This document shows positions 8,877 through 17,307 of a stretch of 64,000 nt of DNA, one piece after another. This DNA comes from an uncultured Clostridia bacterium (lineage in GTDB: Bacteria > Bacillota > Clostridia > Oscillospirales > Acutalibacteraceae), in the NCBI GenBank assembly GCA_944384985.1, contig CALWVM010000005.1:62001-126000 (forward strand), given 5' to 3'. Position 1 is the stretch's first letter. Each line of letters opens with the position of its first letter. A program made the position numbers and the translations under genes. The notes below the pieces were generated by a model. That model did no database searches. It was not told the origin of the DNA and saw only the letters and a program-made list of their open reading frames with translations.

Positions 8877-10658
8877 TTATCCCTGTTCTTCCGCCCGACT
8901 GTTCACGGTGAGGATGGTCAAATTGTTCTGCCGGCGTTCGCTGTCGTTGCGCGCCAGGTACAACTTGCGGTTCACATCGTGCGCGAAGAAATAATAGTTC
9001 GTATCCGCCGGGAACAGCGCCGCGTTGATTGCGTCATCGCCCGGGTTGCAGATCGCGCCCACAGGAAGCCCCTCACAGCGGTATGAGCTGTAAAGGTCTG
9101 TGTAATGCGCCAGTTCGGCGGCGTCTGTCACAGACGCTGCAATATATTCATTGATATATTCCGTGGTGGAGTCGCACTGCAGCGACGGGTACAGCCCGGA
9201 ATTGTCCAGACGGTTGTGCAGCACGGAGGACACCAACGGCGACTGGTCTTCGCCGTACGCCTCTTTCTGGATGATGGAAGCAAGCGTAATAACATCGTCC
9301 ACGGACATATTGAGCTTTTCCGCCTGTTCGGCGTATTCGTCCGTCCACTTATTCTGGAAATTGTTTAAGAATTTACGGATGACGCTTGACGGGTTTTCAC
9401 CGATATAGAATTCGTAGGTATCCGGATACAGATACCCCTCCAGCAACCGGAACCGCTCTTCTTTGTTGTCCATTTCCTGAATGAAGCTGTATTCGCTGCT
9501 GAAATCCACCTCGCGCATGGTCTGGTACATCACATCGGCAGAACAGACCTCGTTTTCCGCAAGCTTCGCCACAATCTGATCGACGGTGTACCCTTCCGGG
9601 AAGGTGAGCGTAACCGTCTCGCCCGTGGTTGGCGCGACTTTAAAGGTACTGAGCATCTTTTCCACACCCATGGAGGCCGTGACATAGTAGATCCCCGTCA
9701 GATAGTTGTCATCCCTGAACCTCATGACAGAGGCGACGGCTTCACAGAAAAAGCGGTGTTCAATGAGATCGTTGTCTTTGAGGATTTTCAGGACGGCGCT
9801 TGTATCGGCGTTCGCTGGAATGCTGACGGTCACGATGGTCTCGCTGTCGCGGTTGATGGCGAGCACGTCGTTGATGCAGCTGATGGTATATATCGAAAGC
9901 AAGATGGAGATCGCCACGCAGATGGCTACGATGATCCATGCTTTTTTATTTCGCAGGAAGAATGCCTTAACGGCCGCCTTGTCGGGAATACGGAATCGCT
10001 TTGCGGCGGCGCCGCTTGCATCGGGAAGCGTCTCGCGCACATCGTGCGCAACGAACGTACCGCCGTCGGCATCTTTGCGCGGCGCGCGTTTTTTGATGAT
10101 CTCGGGGAATGCGGAAAACGCCCCCGAGCTCTGCTGCCCATGCTCTGCGCGGCGCGGACGGCGCGACGCAGGCGAAAACTCTTCGTCGAGCCCTTGAATA
10201 TCCAGCTTGAAATTTTCTTTGCTCAGCGGCGGTTTTGCAGGCTCCAACGGGCGGATGGGCGCGTCGTCGATGCGCGGATATGCAGGTCTGCGATGTTCCG
10301 GATGCGCCGTGTGCTGAGCGCGCGGCTGCGAAGTCTGCCCGGCATGCGGCATCTGCCGCGGCGCGGGTGTGCCCTGCCGGGACGCAGCCGTACTTTGCCG
10401 CGGCGCGGGCGCGCTTTGCCGGGAGGCTGCACGAGCGGAAGCGTCGGACGCGGAAGCTGTGCGGTGCTGTGTGGGCCGTTGTGACGGCGTACGGCGCGCG
10501 GTACGCGGCTCCTGCCGCGGTGCAGAAGCCCGGGGCGATTCGCGCGTCGGTTCAGCGGCATCTTTCGCCTTTTTCTTCTGGTCGCGTTCGGCGTATTCCG
10601 CCAACAGCTCGTTGTAAGCGTCCTCATCGAAAAAATTTCTCAGATCATCGTCGCGCAT
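8877..10658 (-). CDS. mltG: Endolytic murein transglycosylase MltG
   Basis: MltG cuts nascent peptidoglycan strands at the membrane and sets glycan length. The 593-residue protein has a long hydrophilic cytoplasmic N-terminus (about 1-230, rich in Arg, Gln, Pro and Ala), one transmembrane helix (about 235-258, WIIVAICVAISILLS) and the extracellular YceG domain. The catalytic Glu is about residue 466 in SIIQKEA, with the family segments VLHNRL and YRCEGLPVGAICNPG. The ATG lies about 12 bases after AAAGGAGG; an upstream TTG overlaps that site. It is usually paired with PBPs and SEDS proteins, and a PBP gene lies downstream. Confidence 0.93.
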   Translation of the reverse strand: MRDDDLRNFFDEDAYNELLAEYAERDQKKKAKDAAEPTRESPRASAPRQEPRTARRTPSQRPTQHRTASASDASARAASRQSAPAPRQSTAASRQGTPAPRQMPHAGQTSQPRAQHTAHPEHRRPAYPRIDDAPIRPLEPAKPPLSKENFKLDIQGLDEEFSPASRRPRRAEHGQQSSGAFSAFPEIIKKRAPRKDADGGTFVAHDVRETLPDASGAAAKRFRIPDKAAVKAFFLRNKKAWIIVAICVAISILLSIYTISCINDVLAINRDSETIVTVSIPANADTSAVLKILKDNDLIEHRFFCEAVASVMRFRDDNYLTGIYYVTASMGVEKMLSTFKVAPTTGETVTLTFPEGYTVDQIVAKLAENEVCSADVMYQTMREVDFSSEYSFIQEMDNKEERFRLLEGYLYPDTYEFYIGENPSSVIRKFLNNFQNKWTDEYAEQAEKLNMSVDDVITLASIIQKEAYGEDQSPLVSSVLHNRLDNSGLYPSLQCDSTTEYINEYIAASVTDAAELAHYTDLYSSYRCEGLPVGAICNPGDDAINAALFPADTNYYFFAHDVNRKLYLARNDSERRQNNLTILTVNSRAEEQG

Positions 10659-10707
10659 GGCAGCGGGCGCCTCCTTTCCGTTCAAAATACACGGTATCTA
10701 TAAATTC

Positions 10708-11289
10708 TCAAATACGCGGTTTGGTTTGCAGCGTGCGCTGCGGGGTGAGGAGAAGTTCCACACAGCGGTCAAACATGCCGCGCGGAACAGTGGGGTACAA
10801 ATCGTTTTCGTAGATCAGCCCGACCGTCTCCCCCGAAAAGCGGGACAAAAAGCGGTCGTAATAGCCTTTTCCGTAGCCGATGCGAAAGCCCTGCCGATCA
10901 AAGCAAAGCGCCGGGACAATGCAGAGCGCATGAGCAAAATCCGTACACAACAGCGCTTCCGGCGACGGCTCCAAAATCCCGAACGCTCCGGGAGAAAGTT
11001 CGGCAAGCGACCGGATGATATGGAACTCCATTTCGCGCGTCCCCGGAATGCAGCGCGGCACGGCAACGGTTTTGCCGGCGCAGAGCGCCTGCCGCAAGAT
11101 TTCGCGGGTATCCACCTCGATCTCCGAAGATACATAGCAAAGTAAGGTTTTTGCATCCCGATATTGTTCGAGTGCGGTAAAGCGTTCCAAAACCGCGTGA
11201 TCCAGCCGTTGCTTTTCAGCAGGCAGCAAAGCTTTTCTTGCCGCTATGCTCTTTTTTCGCAGGCATGCTTTTTGGGCAGTCTCGTCCAT
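10708..11289 (-). CDS. 5-formyltetrahydrofolate cyclo-ligase
   Basis: Converts 5-formyl-THF to 5,10-methenyl-THF with ATP, recovering folate for one-carbon metabolism. The 193-residue protein has the N-terminal basic helix (LRKKSIAARKAL) and the signature GFRIGYGKGYYDRFL of the YgfA/MTHFS family. The ATG overlaps the stop of the DJ-1 gene as TAATG, so translation is probably coupled. A GTG nine bases upstream is an alternative. Confidence 0.92.
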   Translation of the reverse strand: MDETAQKACLRKKSIAARKALLPAEKQRLDHAVLERFTALEQYRDAKTLLCYVSSEIEVDTREILRQALCAGKTVAVPRCIPGTREMEFHIIRSLAELSPGAFGILEPSPEALLCTDFAHALCIVPALCFDRQGFRIGYGKGYYDRFLSRFSGETVGLIYENDLYPTVPRGMFDRCVELLLTPQRTLQTKPRI

Positions 11290-11831
11290 TACGGGCACTG
11301 GATGGTCGCGCGAAGGTCTTCGGCTGTTTTCTCACCGCACAAAGCTGATACGATGGCAAGCCCGAATTCAACCGCTGCGCCCATGCCTTTCGCCGTGATA
11401 AAATTCCCGTCGCGGCAGACGAAATCGCTGCTCACCTGCGCGCCGGTCAGCTGCTCTTCAAAGCCCGGGAAGCAAGTCGCCGTTTTACCTTTCAGCAGAC
11501 CTTTTTTGCCCAAAATAAACGGGGCGGCGCAGATGGCGCAGACAAATTTCCCGTTTTGCACGGCGAAGTCGATCGCCGCCTGCACATCGGCGGATGCATC
11601 CAAATTTTTAGCACCGGGCATGCCGCCGGGTAAGATAACCGCCTGCAAAGCATCGTTCAAATTCAAATCGGCGGGCAGAACATCCGCCGTGACGGCTATG
11701 CCGTGGCTGCCTGTGACGGTCTTGCCCGTCACGCCGACGGTCTGCACGGCAAGCCCTGCGCGGCGCAGCAGATCCACAGGCGCAAGCGCCTCGATCTCTT
11801 CAAAGCCGTCTGCTAAAAACACATAGATCAT
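11289..11831 (-). CDS. DJ-1/PfpI family protein
   Basis: A 180-residue protein starting MIYVFLADGFEEIEALAPVD, typical of the DJ-1/ThiJ/YajL branch. The conserved Cys is in FVCAICAAPFIL, and the acidic partner Glu is in DGFEEIE. Members act as deglycase or redox chaperone proteins, but assignments vary and function here is not certain. GGAGG lies 7 bases before the ATG. The frame is open 77 codons further upstream inside the GNAT gene, but that extension does not match the family. Confidence 0.88.
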   Translation of the reverse strand: MIYVFLADGFEEIEALAPVDLLRRAGLAVQTVGVTGKTVTGSHGIAVTADVLPADLNLNDALQAVILPGGMPGAKNLDASADVQAAIDFAVQNGKFVCAICAAPFILGKKGLLKGKTATCFPGFEEQLTGAQVSSDFVCRDGNFITAKGMGAAVEFGLAIVSALCGEKTAEDLRATIQCP

Positions 11832-11845
11832 GATAAGACCTCCGT

Positions 11846-12712
11846 TTATCCTAAGGTTATGCCGATATAAGCGTTTTCGGTGCGCGCCATGCGTTTTGCG
11901 CGCTCGCTTACCGACAGAAGCATTCCGTTTGCGACTGTCTCCCCCGCCATGAACGACGCAGGCACCGGCATGCCGCACGGTGTAGAAAGCGTATATCGTT
12001 TTGCAGGGGCCGCTTCTAAAACCGCGCCGCAAAGCGCGGGAAGCGAACCGGGCACAGTGCAAAATTCCGATGCCGTCACCGTTTCGCCGTCTCGGCCGGC
12101 GTTAAACCAGCCGTTTTCCGTGATGCAAACTTCTTCGCCGAACATCGTGCTATACCGAAGCGCAAGCGATAAAGCGGATTCGCTCCAGACAATATGTGGG
12201 ACCCCCTGAAGCGCCGCTTTACGCACATTCGCCCACGATGCGGGCGTTTCCGGAAGATTTTGGACAAGCGTTCCGGCATTCTTGCGAAGCTGCGCGTCAG
12301 AAAGTATGTAAACGGTTTTCGAAAACGCGCTTCGAAATCCACGTGCACCATAATAGGCAAAAAGTGTTTCTTCGGCAGGAACTAAGAACAGCAAATCGAT
12401 CTGCCGCGCTGCGGCGGCCTGCCGAGCCTTGCGCAGAAGAGCGGTCATGTACCCATTCGAGCGCGCATCCTTTGCGGTTGCAGCGGCAAAAACATAGCGC
12501 GCCGACAGCGTTTCACTGCCCGTTTGATAGGCGGCTTCTATCCAATAGAGCACCGATACGGGGGCCCCGTTTTCGACCGCTACAAACGTATTTTCGGGTG
12601 CAAAGCAAGTTTGAAAGAATGCGTCGATTGCCGCCCGTTCATCGCCGAACGCCTCGTGCCAGAGCGCATACAGCGCGGGGATATCCGCGGTGCGCGCCGT
12701 GCGAATCTCCAT
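11846..12712 (-). CDS. GNAT family N-acetyltransferase (Eis-like architecture)
   Basis: A 288-residue protein: residues 1 to about 140 are a GNAT fold, with the acetyl-CoA region in VFAAATAKDARSNGYMTALLRKA, and the C-terminal half may hold the second lobe seen in Eis-like acetyltransferases. The substrate is unknown. The start MEIRTARTADIPALY is placed 4 bases after the DUF2156 stop, with AAGGAG inside the end of that gene. Middle gene of the tmk operon. Confidence 0.8.
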   Translation of the reverse strand: MEIRTARTADIPALYALWHEAFGDERAAIDAFFQTCFAPENTFVAVENGAPVSVLYWIEAAYQTGSETLSARYVFAAATAKDARSNGYMTALLRKARQAAAARQIDLLFLVPAEETLFAYYGARGFRSAFSKTVYILSDAQLRKNAGTLVQNLPETPASWANVRKAALQGVPHIVWSESALSLALRYSTMFGEEVCITENGWFNAGRDGETVTASEFCTVPGSLPALCGAVLEAAPAKRYTLSTPCGMPVPASFMAGETVANGMLLSVSERAKRMARTENAYIGITLG

Positions 12713-12716
12713 GGGG

Positions 12717-13613
12717 TTACTCCTTATAAACCGCGGTATATTTCGGCAAGAGCACCGCCGGGTAATAGGACTCCTTGGCGCGGCGCAGGCCTTCGCTGCC
12801 TGCATCCTCCTCCCGGTTGACGAACTGGAAACCGGAAAGCGCATTCGCGGCGAACTCGCGGTTGATGGCGGGATACGCCCCGCGCACATCGGCAAACGCC
12901 TTTTCCACATGCGTGCAAAATGCGGTATCATTCAGCGGCTCACCGAACGTATAGGCGACCACTTCACCGTCGGCATATAAGACGCCGCCCGTAAGTTCCA
13001 AATCAAAATAGTTATCAAACGCGCGGTGAATGGCAACAAGCTCATTGTCGATATCCTCCGGGTTCTTTTCCCGGTTGCGCTGTTCCCATTTTTCGTTCAT
13101 TGCAAGGCAGTCCGCCATATTGTGCTCGTTGAGCGGCTCATAGTGCCAGTCAAACGTCTTTTTGAAATAAGCGATGTGATTGCGCTTGCCATGGTAGCGC
13201 CGCCCCGCGAGGTCGATGAGGTCTTGCGTATTGTAGATATAATCGAAATATTCCCGCGTCGGCTGAAAATCAAATTCCCCGGGGAACATACAGTCGAGCT
13301 CGCGTACTTTTTTCGGAGTCAGACAGTAGAGCGTGAGCGGACTGCCGTCTGCTTTTGCCGATTCTTTTAATTCCAGAATGGCTTTTTTCTTGTCGCCTTT
13401 GCCACAGGGAAACAGGTACGCGGGTTTGCCCGCGCCGTCGCGCGCCAAAAACAGGTCGCCGTACCGCGCGATCGTGTTGCCGTAAACGGTACACCACATA
13501 TACAGATTGCCAAAGCAGTATTCGCACGCAAGCTCGCCCGACTCGCGCATAATCGCGCTGACCCAGGTCTTATCGGAAAGCTGCGGCGCTCTAAAATCCA
13601 ACACAAAATTCAC
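12717..13613 (-). CDS. DUF2156 / MprF C-terminal-like aminoacyl- or acyltransferase domain protein
   Basis: A 298-residue soluble protein of the DUF2156 family, the GNAT-like catalytic fold of phosphatidylglycerol lysyltransferases but without the MprF membrane flippase domain. Matching segments are EYCFGNLYMW, NHIAYFKKTF and AFGEPLNDTAFCTHVEKA-like motifs around the active cleft. GTG overlaps the tmk stop as GTGA; another GTG nine bases downstream has a better-spaced GGGTG site, so the start is uncertain by three codons. Substrate unknown. Confidence 0.8.
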   Translation of the reverse strand: MNFVLDFRAPQLSDKTWVSAIMRESGELACEYCFGNLYMWCTVYGNTIARYGDLFLARDGAGKPAYLFPCGKGDKKKAILELKESAKADGSPLTLYCLTPKKVRELDCMFPGEFDFQPTREYFDYIYNTQDLIDLAGRRYHGKRNHIAYFKKTFDWHYEPLNEHNMADCLAMNEKWEQRNREKNPEDIDNELVAIHRAFDNYFDLELTGGVLYADGEVVAYTFGEPLNDTAFCTHVEKAFADVRGAYPAINREFAANALSGFQFVNREEDAGSEGLRRAKESYYPAVLLPKYTAVYKE

Positions 13614-14284
13614 CCTAAATCGATAGCTTTGGAAACGGCGGAGAAAATCATTTCGGAAATTTCCGAAACGGGCAGCGGCGCGCCGTCCTGCGCACAGGGA
13701 ATCACCTGCCATCCGAGCTTCTCTGCGGCAAACAGACCCGCCTTGCGGCAGGCATGCAGATACGGGACATCCGCCTCGTGCACGTCTTTTTTGGCTTCCT
13801 CCCCGCCGTAGCGCGCGCTCAAGAGCTTTTGCGACACTTCCACAGGCATGTCCAGGAACAAGACCACATCGGGTTTCGGAATGCCGAGTTTGCCGTATTC
13901 ATAGTCAGCGAGCCACGAAAGATAGGTTTCCCACTCGCTTTGCGGCAGCTTGACCGTCTGATGCACGGCGTTTGAAGTCGTATAGCGGTCAGCAAGGATC
14001 AGTTTCCCGGAAAGATAGTCCTCCCGCCAGTGGCGCACGAAGCTTGCGTACCGGTCCACCGCGTAAAACGAGGATGCCGCATAGACGTTGACGTCTTCGG
14101 GCTTATTTCCAAACGCGCCGTCCAAATACATGCGCACAAGCGTGCTTGAAGGGTCGTCATAATCGGGCAGCTTGATCTGCCGAACTGGAACGCCGTTTTC
14201 AGAAAGCCGCGCTTTGAGCGCAGAAGCCTGCGTAGATTTTCCGCTGCCGTCAAGGCCTTCCAAAACAATCAGGCGTTTTTGCAT
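13610..14284 (-). CDS. tmk: Thymidylate kinase
   Basis: Phosphorylates dTMP to dTDP. The 224-residue protein has the P-loop VLEGLDGSGKSTQ at the N-terminus, the DR(Y) motif in LADRYTTSNAVH and PDVVLFLDMPVEVS. ATG is placed 9 bases after GGAG; an ATG seven codons upstream is possible. It is the first gene of a ten-gene leftward string and lies divergently from the ThyX gene, which makes its substrate. Confidence 0.93.
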   Translation of the reverse strand: MQKRLIVLEGLDGSGKSTQASALKARLSENGVPVRQIKLPDYDDPSSTLVRMYLDGAFGNKPEDVNVYAASSFYAVDRYASFVRHWREDYLSGKLILADRYTTSNAVHQTVKLPQSEWETYLSWLADYEYGKLGIPKPDVVLFLDMPVEVSQKLLSARYGGEEAKKDVHEADVPYLHACRKAGLFAAEKLGWQVIPCAQDGAPLPVSEISEMIFSAVSKAIDLG

Positions 14285-14324
14285 TGGCTTGTGCTCCATT
14301 TCCGTGTAAAATGCATACAAGGGT

Positions 14325-14353
14325 AGTATAACAAATTTTTTCCTTTTTTACAA
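14325..14353 (-). promoter_or_regulatory. Promoter of tmk
   Basis: Minus strand TTGTAA (14348-14353), 17-bp spacer, TATACT (14325-14330). Probable start of the transcript for tmk and the genes to its left. Confidence 0.75.
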
Positions 14354-14396
14354 TCATAAAACGGAAATTCGACGATGAAAAACTTCAACAATTCAA

Positions 14397-14425
14397 TTGC
14401 AGAGCGGTAAAAAATATGTTAAAAT
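14397..14425 (+). promoter_or_regulatory. Promoter of the thyX gene
   Basis: TTGCAG, 17-bp spacer, TAAAAT at 14420-14425; divergent from the tmk promoter with 43 bp between the -35 boxes. Confidence 0.7.
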
Positions 14426-14454
14426 AGTCCAAAATCATTTGGAGGAGACTCAAT

Positions 14455-15846
14455 ATGGCGGTTTCCGATTTGCAGGCGCACGGCGTCTTTCTGATCGGGC
14501 TTTCCGACTGCGATGAAAAAGTCACCGCAGCGGGCGGGCGCATTTCGACGCAGCCCGGGACAGCGCTTGGGATCTGGGAGAAAAGTCAAGATGCGCAGAA
14601 AAATGCGAATCTCATCGACAAGGTCACGCGTTCGGGGCACAATTCCGTGGTCGAGCACACCTATTATAATTTGGCGTTCCAGAACGTTTCAGCGGTCGTC
14701 GAGCAATTCATTATTGAATTTCGGCTTGCTTCATTTACCGTAAAATCACGGCGGTATGTGGATTTTTCCGACGCGGGCTTTTTTGTTCCCGTATTTTCGG
14801 ACAAGGCAATGGAAGAGCGCTACCGCACGCACATGGCGTCGTTTTTCAAGCTGTACGCCGAGTTCACGGATGCGGGCATTCCGAAAGAGGACGCGCGCTT
14901 TTTACTGCCCTACTGCCTTTACAGCAACTTCTTTTGCAGCGTAAACGGGCGCGAACTTTTGCACATATTGCGCGCGATGCTCTATGGACGCGGCAGCCAA
15001 TATCCCGAGATTCGTAATTTAGGCGAAATGCTGCTTGGGCAGGTGCGCGAGCGCACGCCCGGCATTTTGCATGATTTTGAATTGCGCAGTGAAAATGCGG
15101 CAAAGGACTCGCCCGATCTCGGCTTTTTAAGCCTTCCTCAAAACGACAGCCCAAATGCACATAGCGTCGAGCTGCTGGGATTTACGCCGGATGCGGCGCA
15201 GCAGGTCATCACAAGCGCGCTGATCGAATACACCGGCTGCTCCACGGCAGCGGCGAGGGCGGCGGCGCAGGATCCGAAAACCGTTGAGCAGGTCTTACAG
15301 GCACTTGTGCATACAAGCCGCCCGCGCGCGCTCGAAAGCGTGAATTTCACGCTGCGCTACAACGGCGTTTCGCTTTCAGGGTTGACGCATTTCACACGCC
15401 ACCGTATGCAGTCGCTGCAAGCGCCGGAACTTACGCGTACAAACCGGGGCAGATACCTGATTCCCCCTTCGGTACGGGAAAATGAATCCCTGTTCCAAAA
15501 ATACAGGGCTGCGTTTGAAAAGATACGTTCGGAATATGAAGCGATGCGCGCTGCCGGCGTTCCGGAGTCAACGCTTGTTTATTACCAGTTGAGCGGCAAC
15601 ACGGTCGATATTGTTTCCACCATGAACGCGCGCGAGCTGCTTTTGTTTTTGCGGTTGCGCACCTGCAACCGCGCGCAGTGGGAAATCCGTGCGCATGCCG
15701 TCGAGGCGCTGCGGCTTTTGCGGGAAGCCGCGCCGGAGATCTTCCGCTACTACGGGCCGAGCTGCTTTGTGGACCACTGCCCCGAAGGGAAGCTTTCGTG
15801 CGGGCGCATGGAAGAAATGCGGGAATATTTTACAAACCTCGCCTGA
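14455..15846 (+). CDS. thyX: Tandem-domain FAD-dependent thymidylate synthase (ThyX family)
   Basis: ThyX makes dTMP from dUMP with methylene-THF, NADPH and FAD. Normal ThyX is about 220-260 residues; this 463-residue protein holds two copies. In the N-terminal copy HxSxxEH is present (HNSVVEH), but the RHR signature is EFRLASFTVKSRRY (Arg90), lacking its His. The C-terminal copy keeps RHRMQSLQAPELTR (Arg315) and FLRLRTCNRAQWEIR, so it probably carries catalysis. The C-terminus adds cysteines (SCFVDHCPEGKLSCGR). GGAGGA lies 8 bases before ATG. Divergent from tmk, the next step of the pathway. Confidence 0.88.
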   Translation: MAVSDLQAHGVFLIGLSDCDEKVTAAGGRISTQPGTALGIWEKSQDAQKNANLIDKVTRSGHNSVVEHTYYNLAFQNVSAVVEQFIIEFRLASFTVKSRRYVDFSDAGFFVPVFSDKAMEERYRTHMASFFKLYAEFTDAGIPKEDARFLLPYCLYSNFFCSVNGRELLHILRAMLYGRGSQYPEIRNLGEMLLGQVRERTPGILHDFELRSENAAKDSPDLGFLSLPQNDSPNAHSVELLGFTPDAAQQVITSALIEYTGCSTAAARAAAQDPKTVEQVLQALVHTSRPRALESVNFTLRYNGVSLSGLTHFTRHRMQSLQAPELTRTNRGRYLIPPSVRENESLFQKYRAAFEKIRSEYEAMRAAGVPESTLVYYQLSGNTVDIVSTMNARELLLFLRLRTCNRAQWEIRAHAVEALRLLREAAPEIFRYYGPSCFVDHCPEGKLSCGRMEEMREYFTNLA

Positions 15847-15865
15847 TACAGAAACGCATACAGAA

Positions 15866-15903
15866 AGGCATGGCAGAAAAATCTGCCATGCCTGTTTTGT
15901 TTG
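15866..15903. terminator. Bidirectional terminator after thyX
   Basis: 12-bp perfect stem AGGCATGGCAGA / TCTGCCATGCCT with a 4-base loop, followed by TTTTGTTT on the plus strand. It also abuts the end of the convergent anti-sigma gene. Confidence 0.88.
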
Positions 15904-16599
15904 TTAAGATGCTTCTTTCAGCGTCTCCCAATTCGGCTCGCCGTTTTTAAGAATTGTCTGCAAAATATCGGCAAGTTCGGTCTTGACCGCTTCGCGCGCA
16001 CCGTAATCGCCCGCATTTTCGATATAGAACGTACTTTCGCCGAGCTGAAACGCCGCATAGTAAATGGCGGTTTTCTCGCCGCGGCTGTTTTTATCCGTCA
16101 CAAACCGTCCCGCCGTTACTGGCATGCCATTCACGGTGCTTGTAGTTTCTTCCCCGAGGAGCACCGTATCCAGAAGCGGCACATCGGAGCAGGAAACGAT
16201 CAATTTGATTTTGCCGACCTGTCCCTCGATCCCGAGAAGTCTGTCATCCGCGGCGGCAAATATTGCGTCGGCATGCGCCTGCATATCGGGAAAAAGCTGC
16301 TGCACCTGTGCTTGGGATAATTTCTGCACGGTCACGTCTGCGTCGATCGAAGCGATGCCGACGCTGTCAACGTTTGCAAAGCGGAGCACTTCGCCGTTTT
16401 GGAGTTCTACCGTGTCTCCAAACAGCTCGCCGCCTTGTAAAATCACGATGCCGAGCGCGGCAACCAGCACCAGACACGCGGCGACAGAAAGCCACCGTAC
16501 GGCGCGGCTGTGTTTCTTTTTGGTTGGGTATTTAGCGGCTTCCGAAATGTATCGGTCATCAATCGCCGCCATCGCTTCAGAAAACTGTTTTTCGGTCAT
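15904..16599 (-). CDS. Putative anti-sigma factor, single-pass membrane protein
   Basis: A 231-residue protein with a short cytosolic N-terminus (about 1-33), one transmembrane helix (about 35-55, WLSVAACLVLVAALGIVIL) and an extracellular domain without a recognised family. Its ATG overlaps the stop of the sigma factor gene as TAATG. Position, size and topology match anti-sigma factors that hold an ECF sigma factor at the membrane until a signal arrives; no zinc-binding ZAS motif is seen, so this role rests mainly on context. Confidence 0.7.
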   Translation of the reverse strand: MTEKQFSEAMAAIDDRYISEAAKYPTKKKHSRAVRWLSVAACLVLVAALGIVILQGGELFGDTVELQNGEVLRFANVDSVGIASIDADVTVQKLSQAQVQQLFPDMQAHADAIFAAADDRLLGIEGQVGKIKLIVSCSDVPLLDTVLLGEETTSTVNGMPVTAGRFVTDKNSRGEKTAIYYAAFQLGESTFYIENAGDYGAREAVKTELADILQTILKNGEPNWETLKEAS

Positions 16600-17153
16600 T
16601 AAAAGCCCTCCTTTTCCTGCAAGTAATTTTTCAGCTGCTTGCGCATACGGGTCAGGCGAACGGACACATTTTTCTCAGAAAGCCCGACGCGCGCGGCAAT
16701 GTCCTTATACGGATCGCAGAACCAATATCGCCGAAGAAAGATCACGCGGTTCTCCTTGGAGAGCGTATCCAAAAAGGCTGCAAGCATTTGCGCCGACGCG
16801 TTGGCATCCACCGCTTCTCGGACTGCATCGCCCTGTGTGAGGCAGTCCGCCAGTTCCTCAAACGCCACGGTATAGCCGCTGCGCTTGGCGGCGTTTTTTT
16901 GTGCGTAACGCTTGAGCGAGAGATTGCGCACGATTTTGCAAACATACGCAAGCAAATGTGCAGGCCGTGCGGGCGGGATAGCGTTCCAAACACTGAGATA
17001 CGCGTCGTTGACGCACTCTTCGGCATCGCGCTCGTCTCCTAAAATATTGTGTGCGAGCTTCCGGCAGACCTTGCCGTATTGCGCGTCTAACGCATGTAGC
17101 CCCTGCTCGGAACGCGCAAAGAACAGATCGAGAATCTTCGCATCGTCGACCAT
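16599..17153 (-). CDS. ECF-type RNA polymerase sigma factor
   Basis: A 184-residue group IV sigma factor. Region 2 is around DAEECVNDAYLSVWNAIPPA and YVCKIVRNLSLKRY, and region 4 is FLRRYWFCDPYKDIAARVG plus SEKNVSVRLTRMRKQLKNYL, with the helix-turn-helix that reads the -35 box. AAAGGAGG is 8 bases before ATG. Overlaps the membrane protein gene downstream, forming a sigma/anti-sigma pair. The stimulus and regulon are unknown. Confidence 0.9.
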   Translation of the reverse strand: MVDDAKILDLFFARSEQGLHALDAQYGKVCRKLAHNILGDERDAEECVNDAYLSVWNAIPPARPAHLLAYVCKIVRNLSLKRYAQKNAAKRSGYTVAFEELADCLTQGDAVREAVDANASAQMLAAFLDTLSKENRVIFLRRYWFCDPYKDIAARVGLSEKNVSVRLTRMRKQLKNYLQEKEGF

Positions 17154-17253
17154 ATATCCATCCTCCTTTCAATGTCTCTTATAACCGCGGTCACTTATAC
17201 AGTACGCTTTTCGGCGGGAAAACTACAAATTTCAGAATTTTTTGCACAGGTAA

Positions 17254-17293
17254 AAAGCAGCCCGCGCGGAAGATCCGCGCAGGCTGCTTGCTT
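17254..17293 (-). terminator. Terminator after the metallophosphoesterase gene
   Basis: GC-rich stem AGCAGCCcGCGCGGA / TCCGCGCaGGCTGCT with TTTTTA following on the minus strand. Confidence 0.85.
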
Positions 17294-17307
17294 TTCCGGA
17301 TTTCTGC

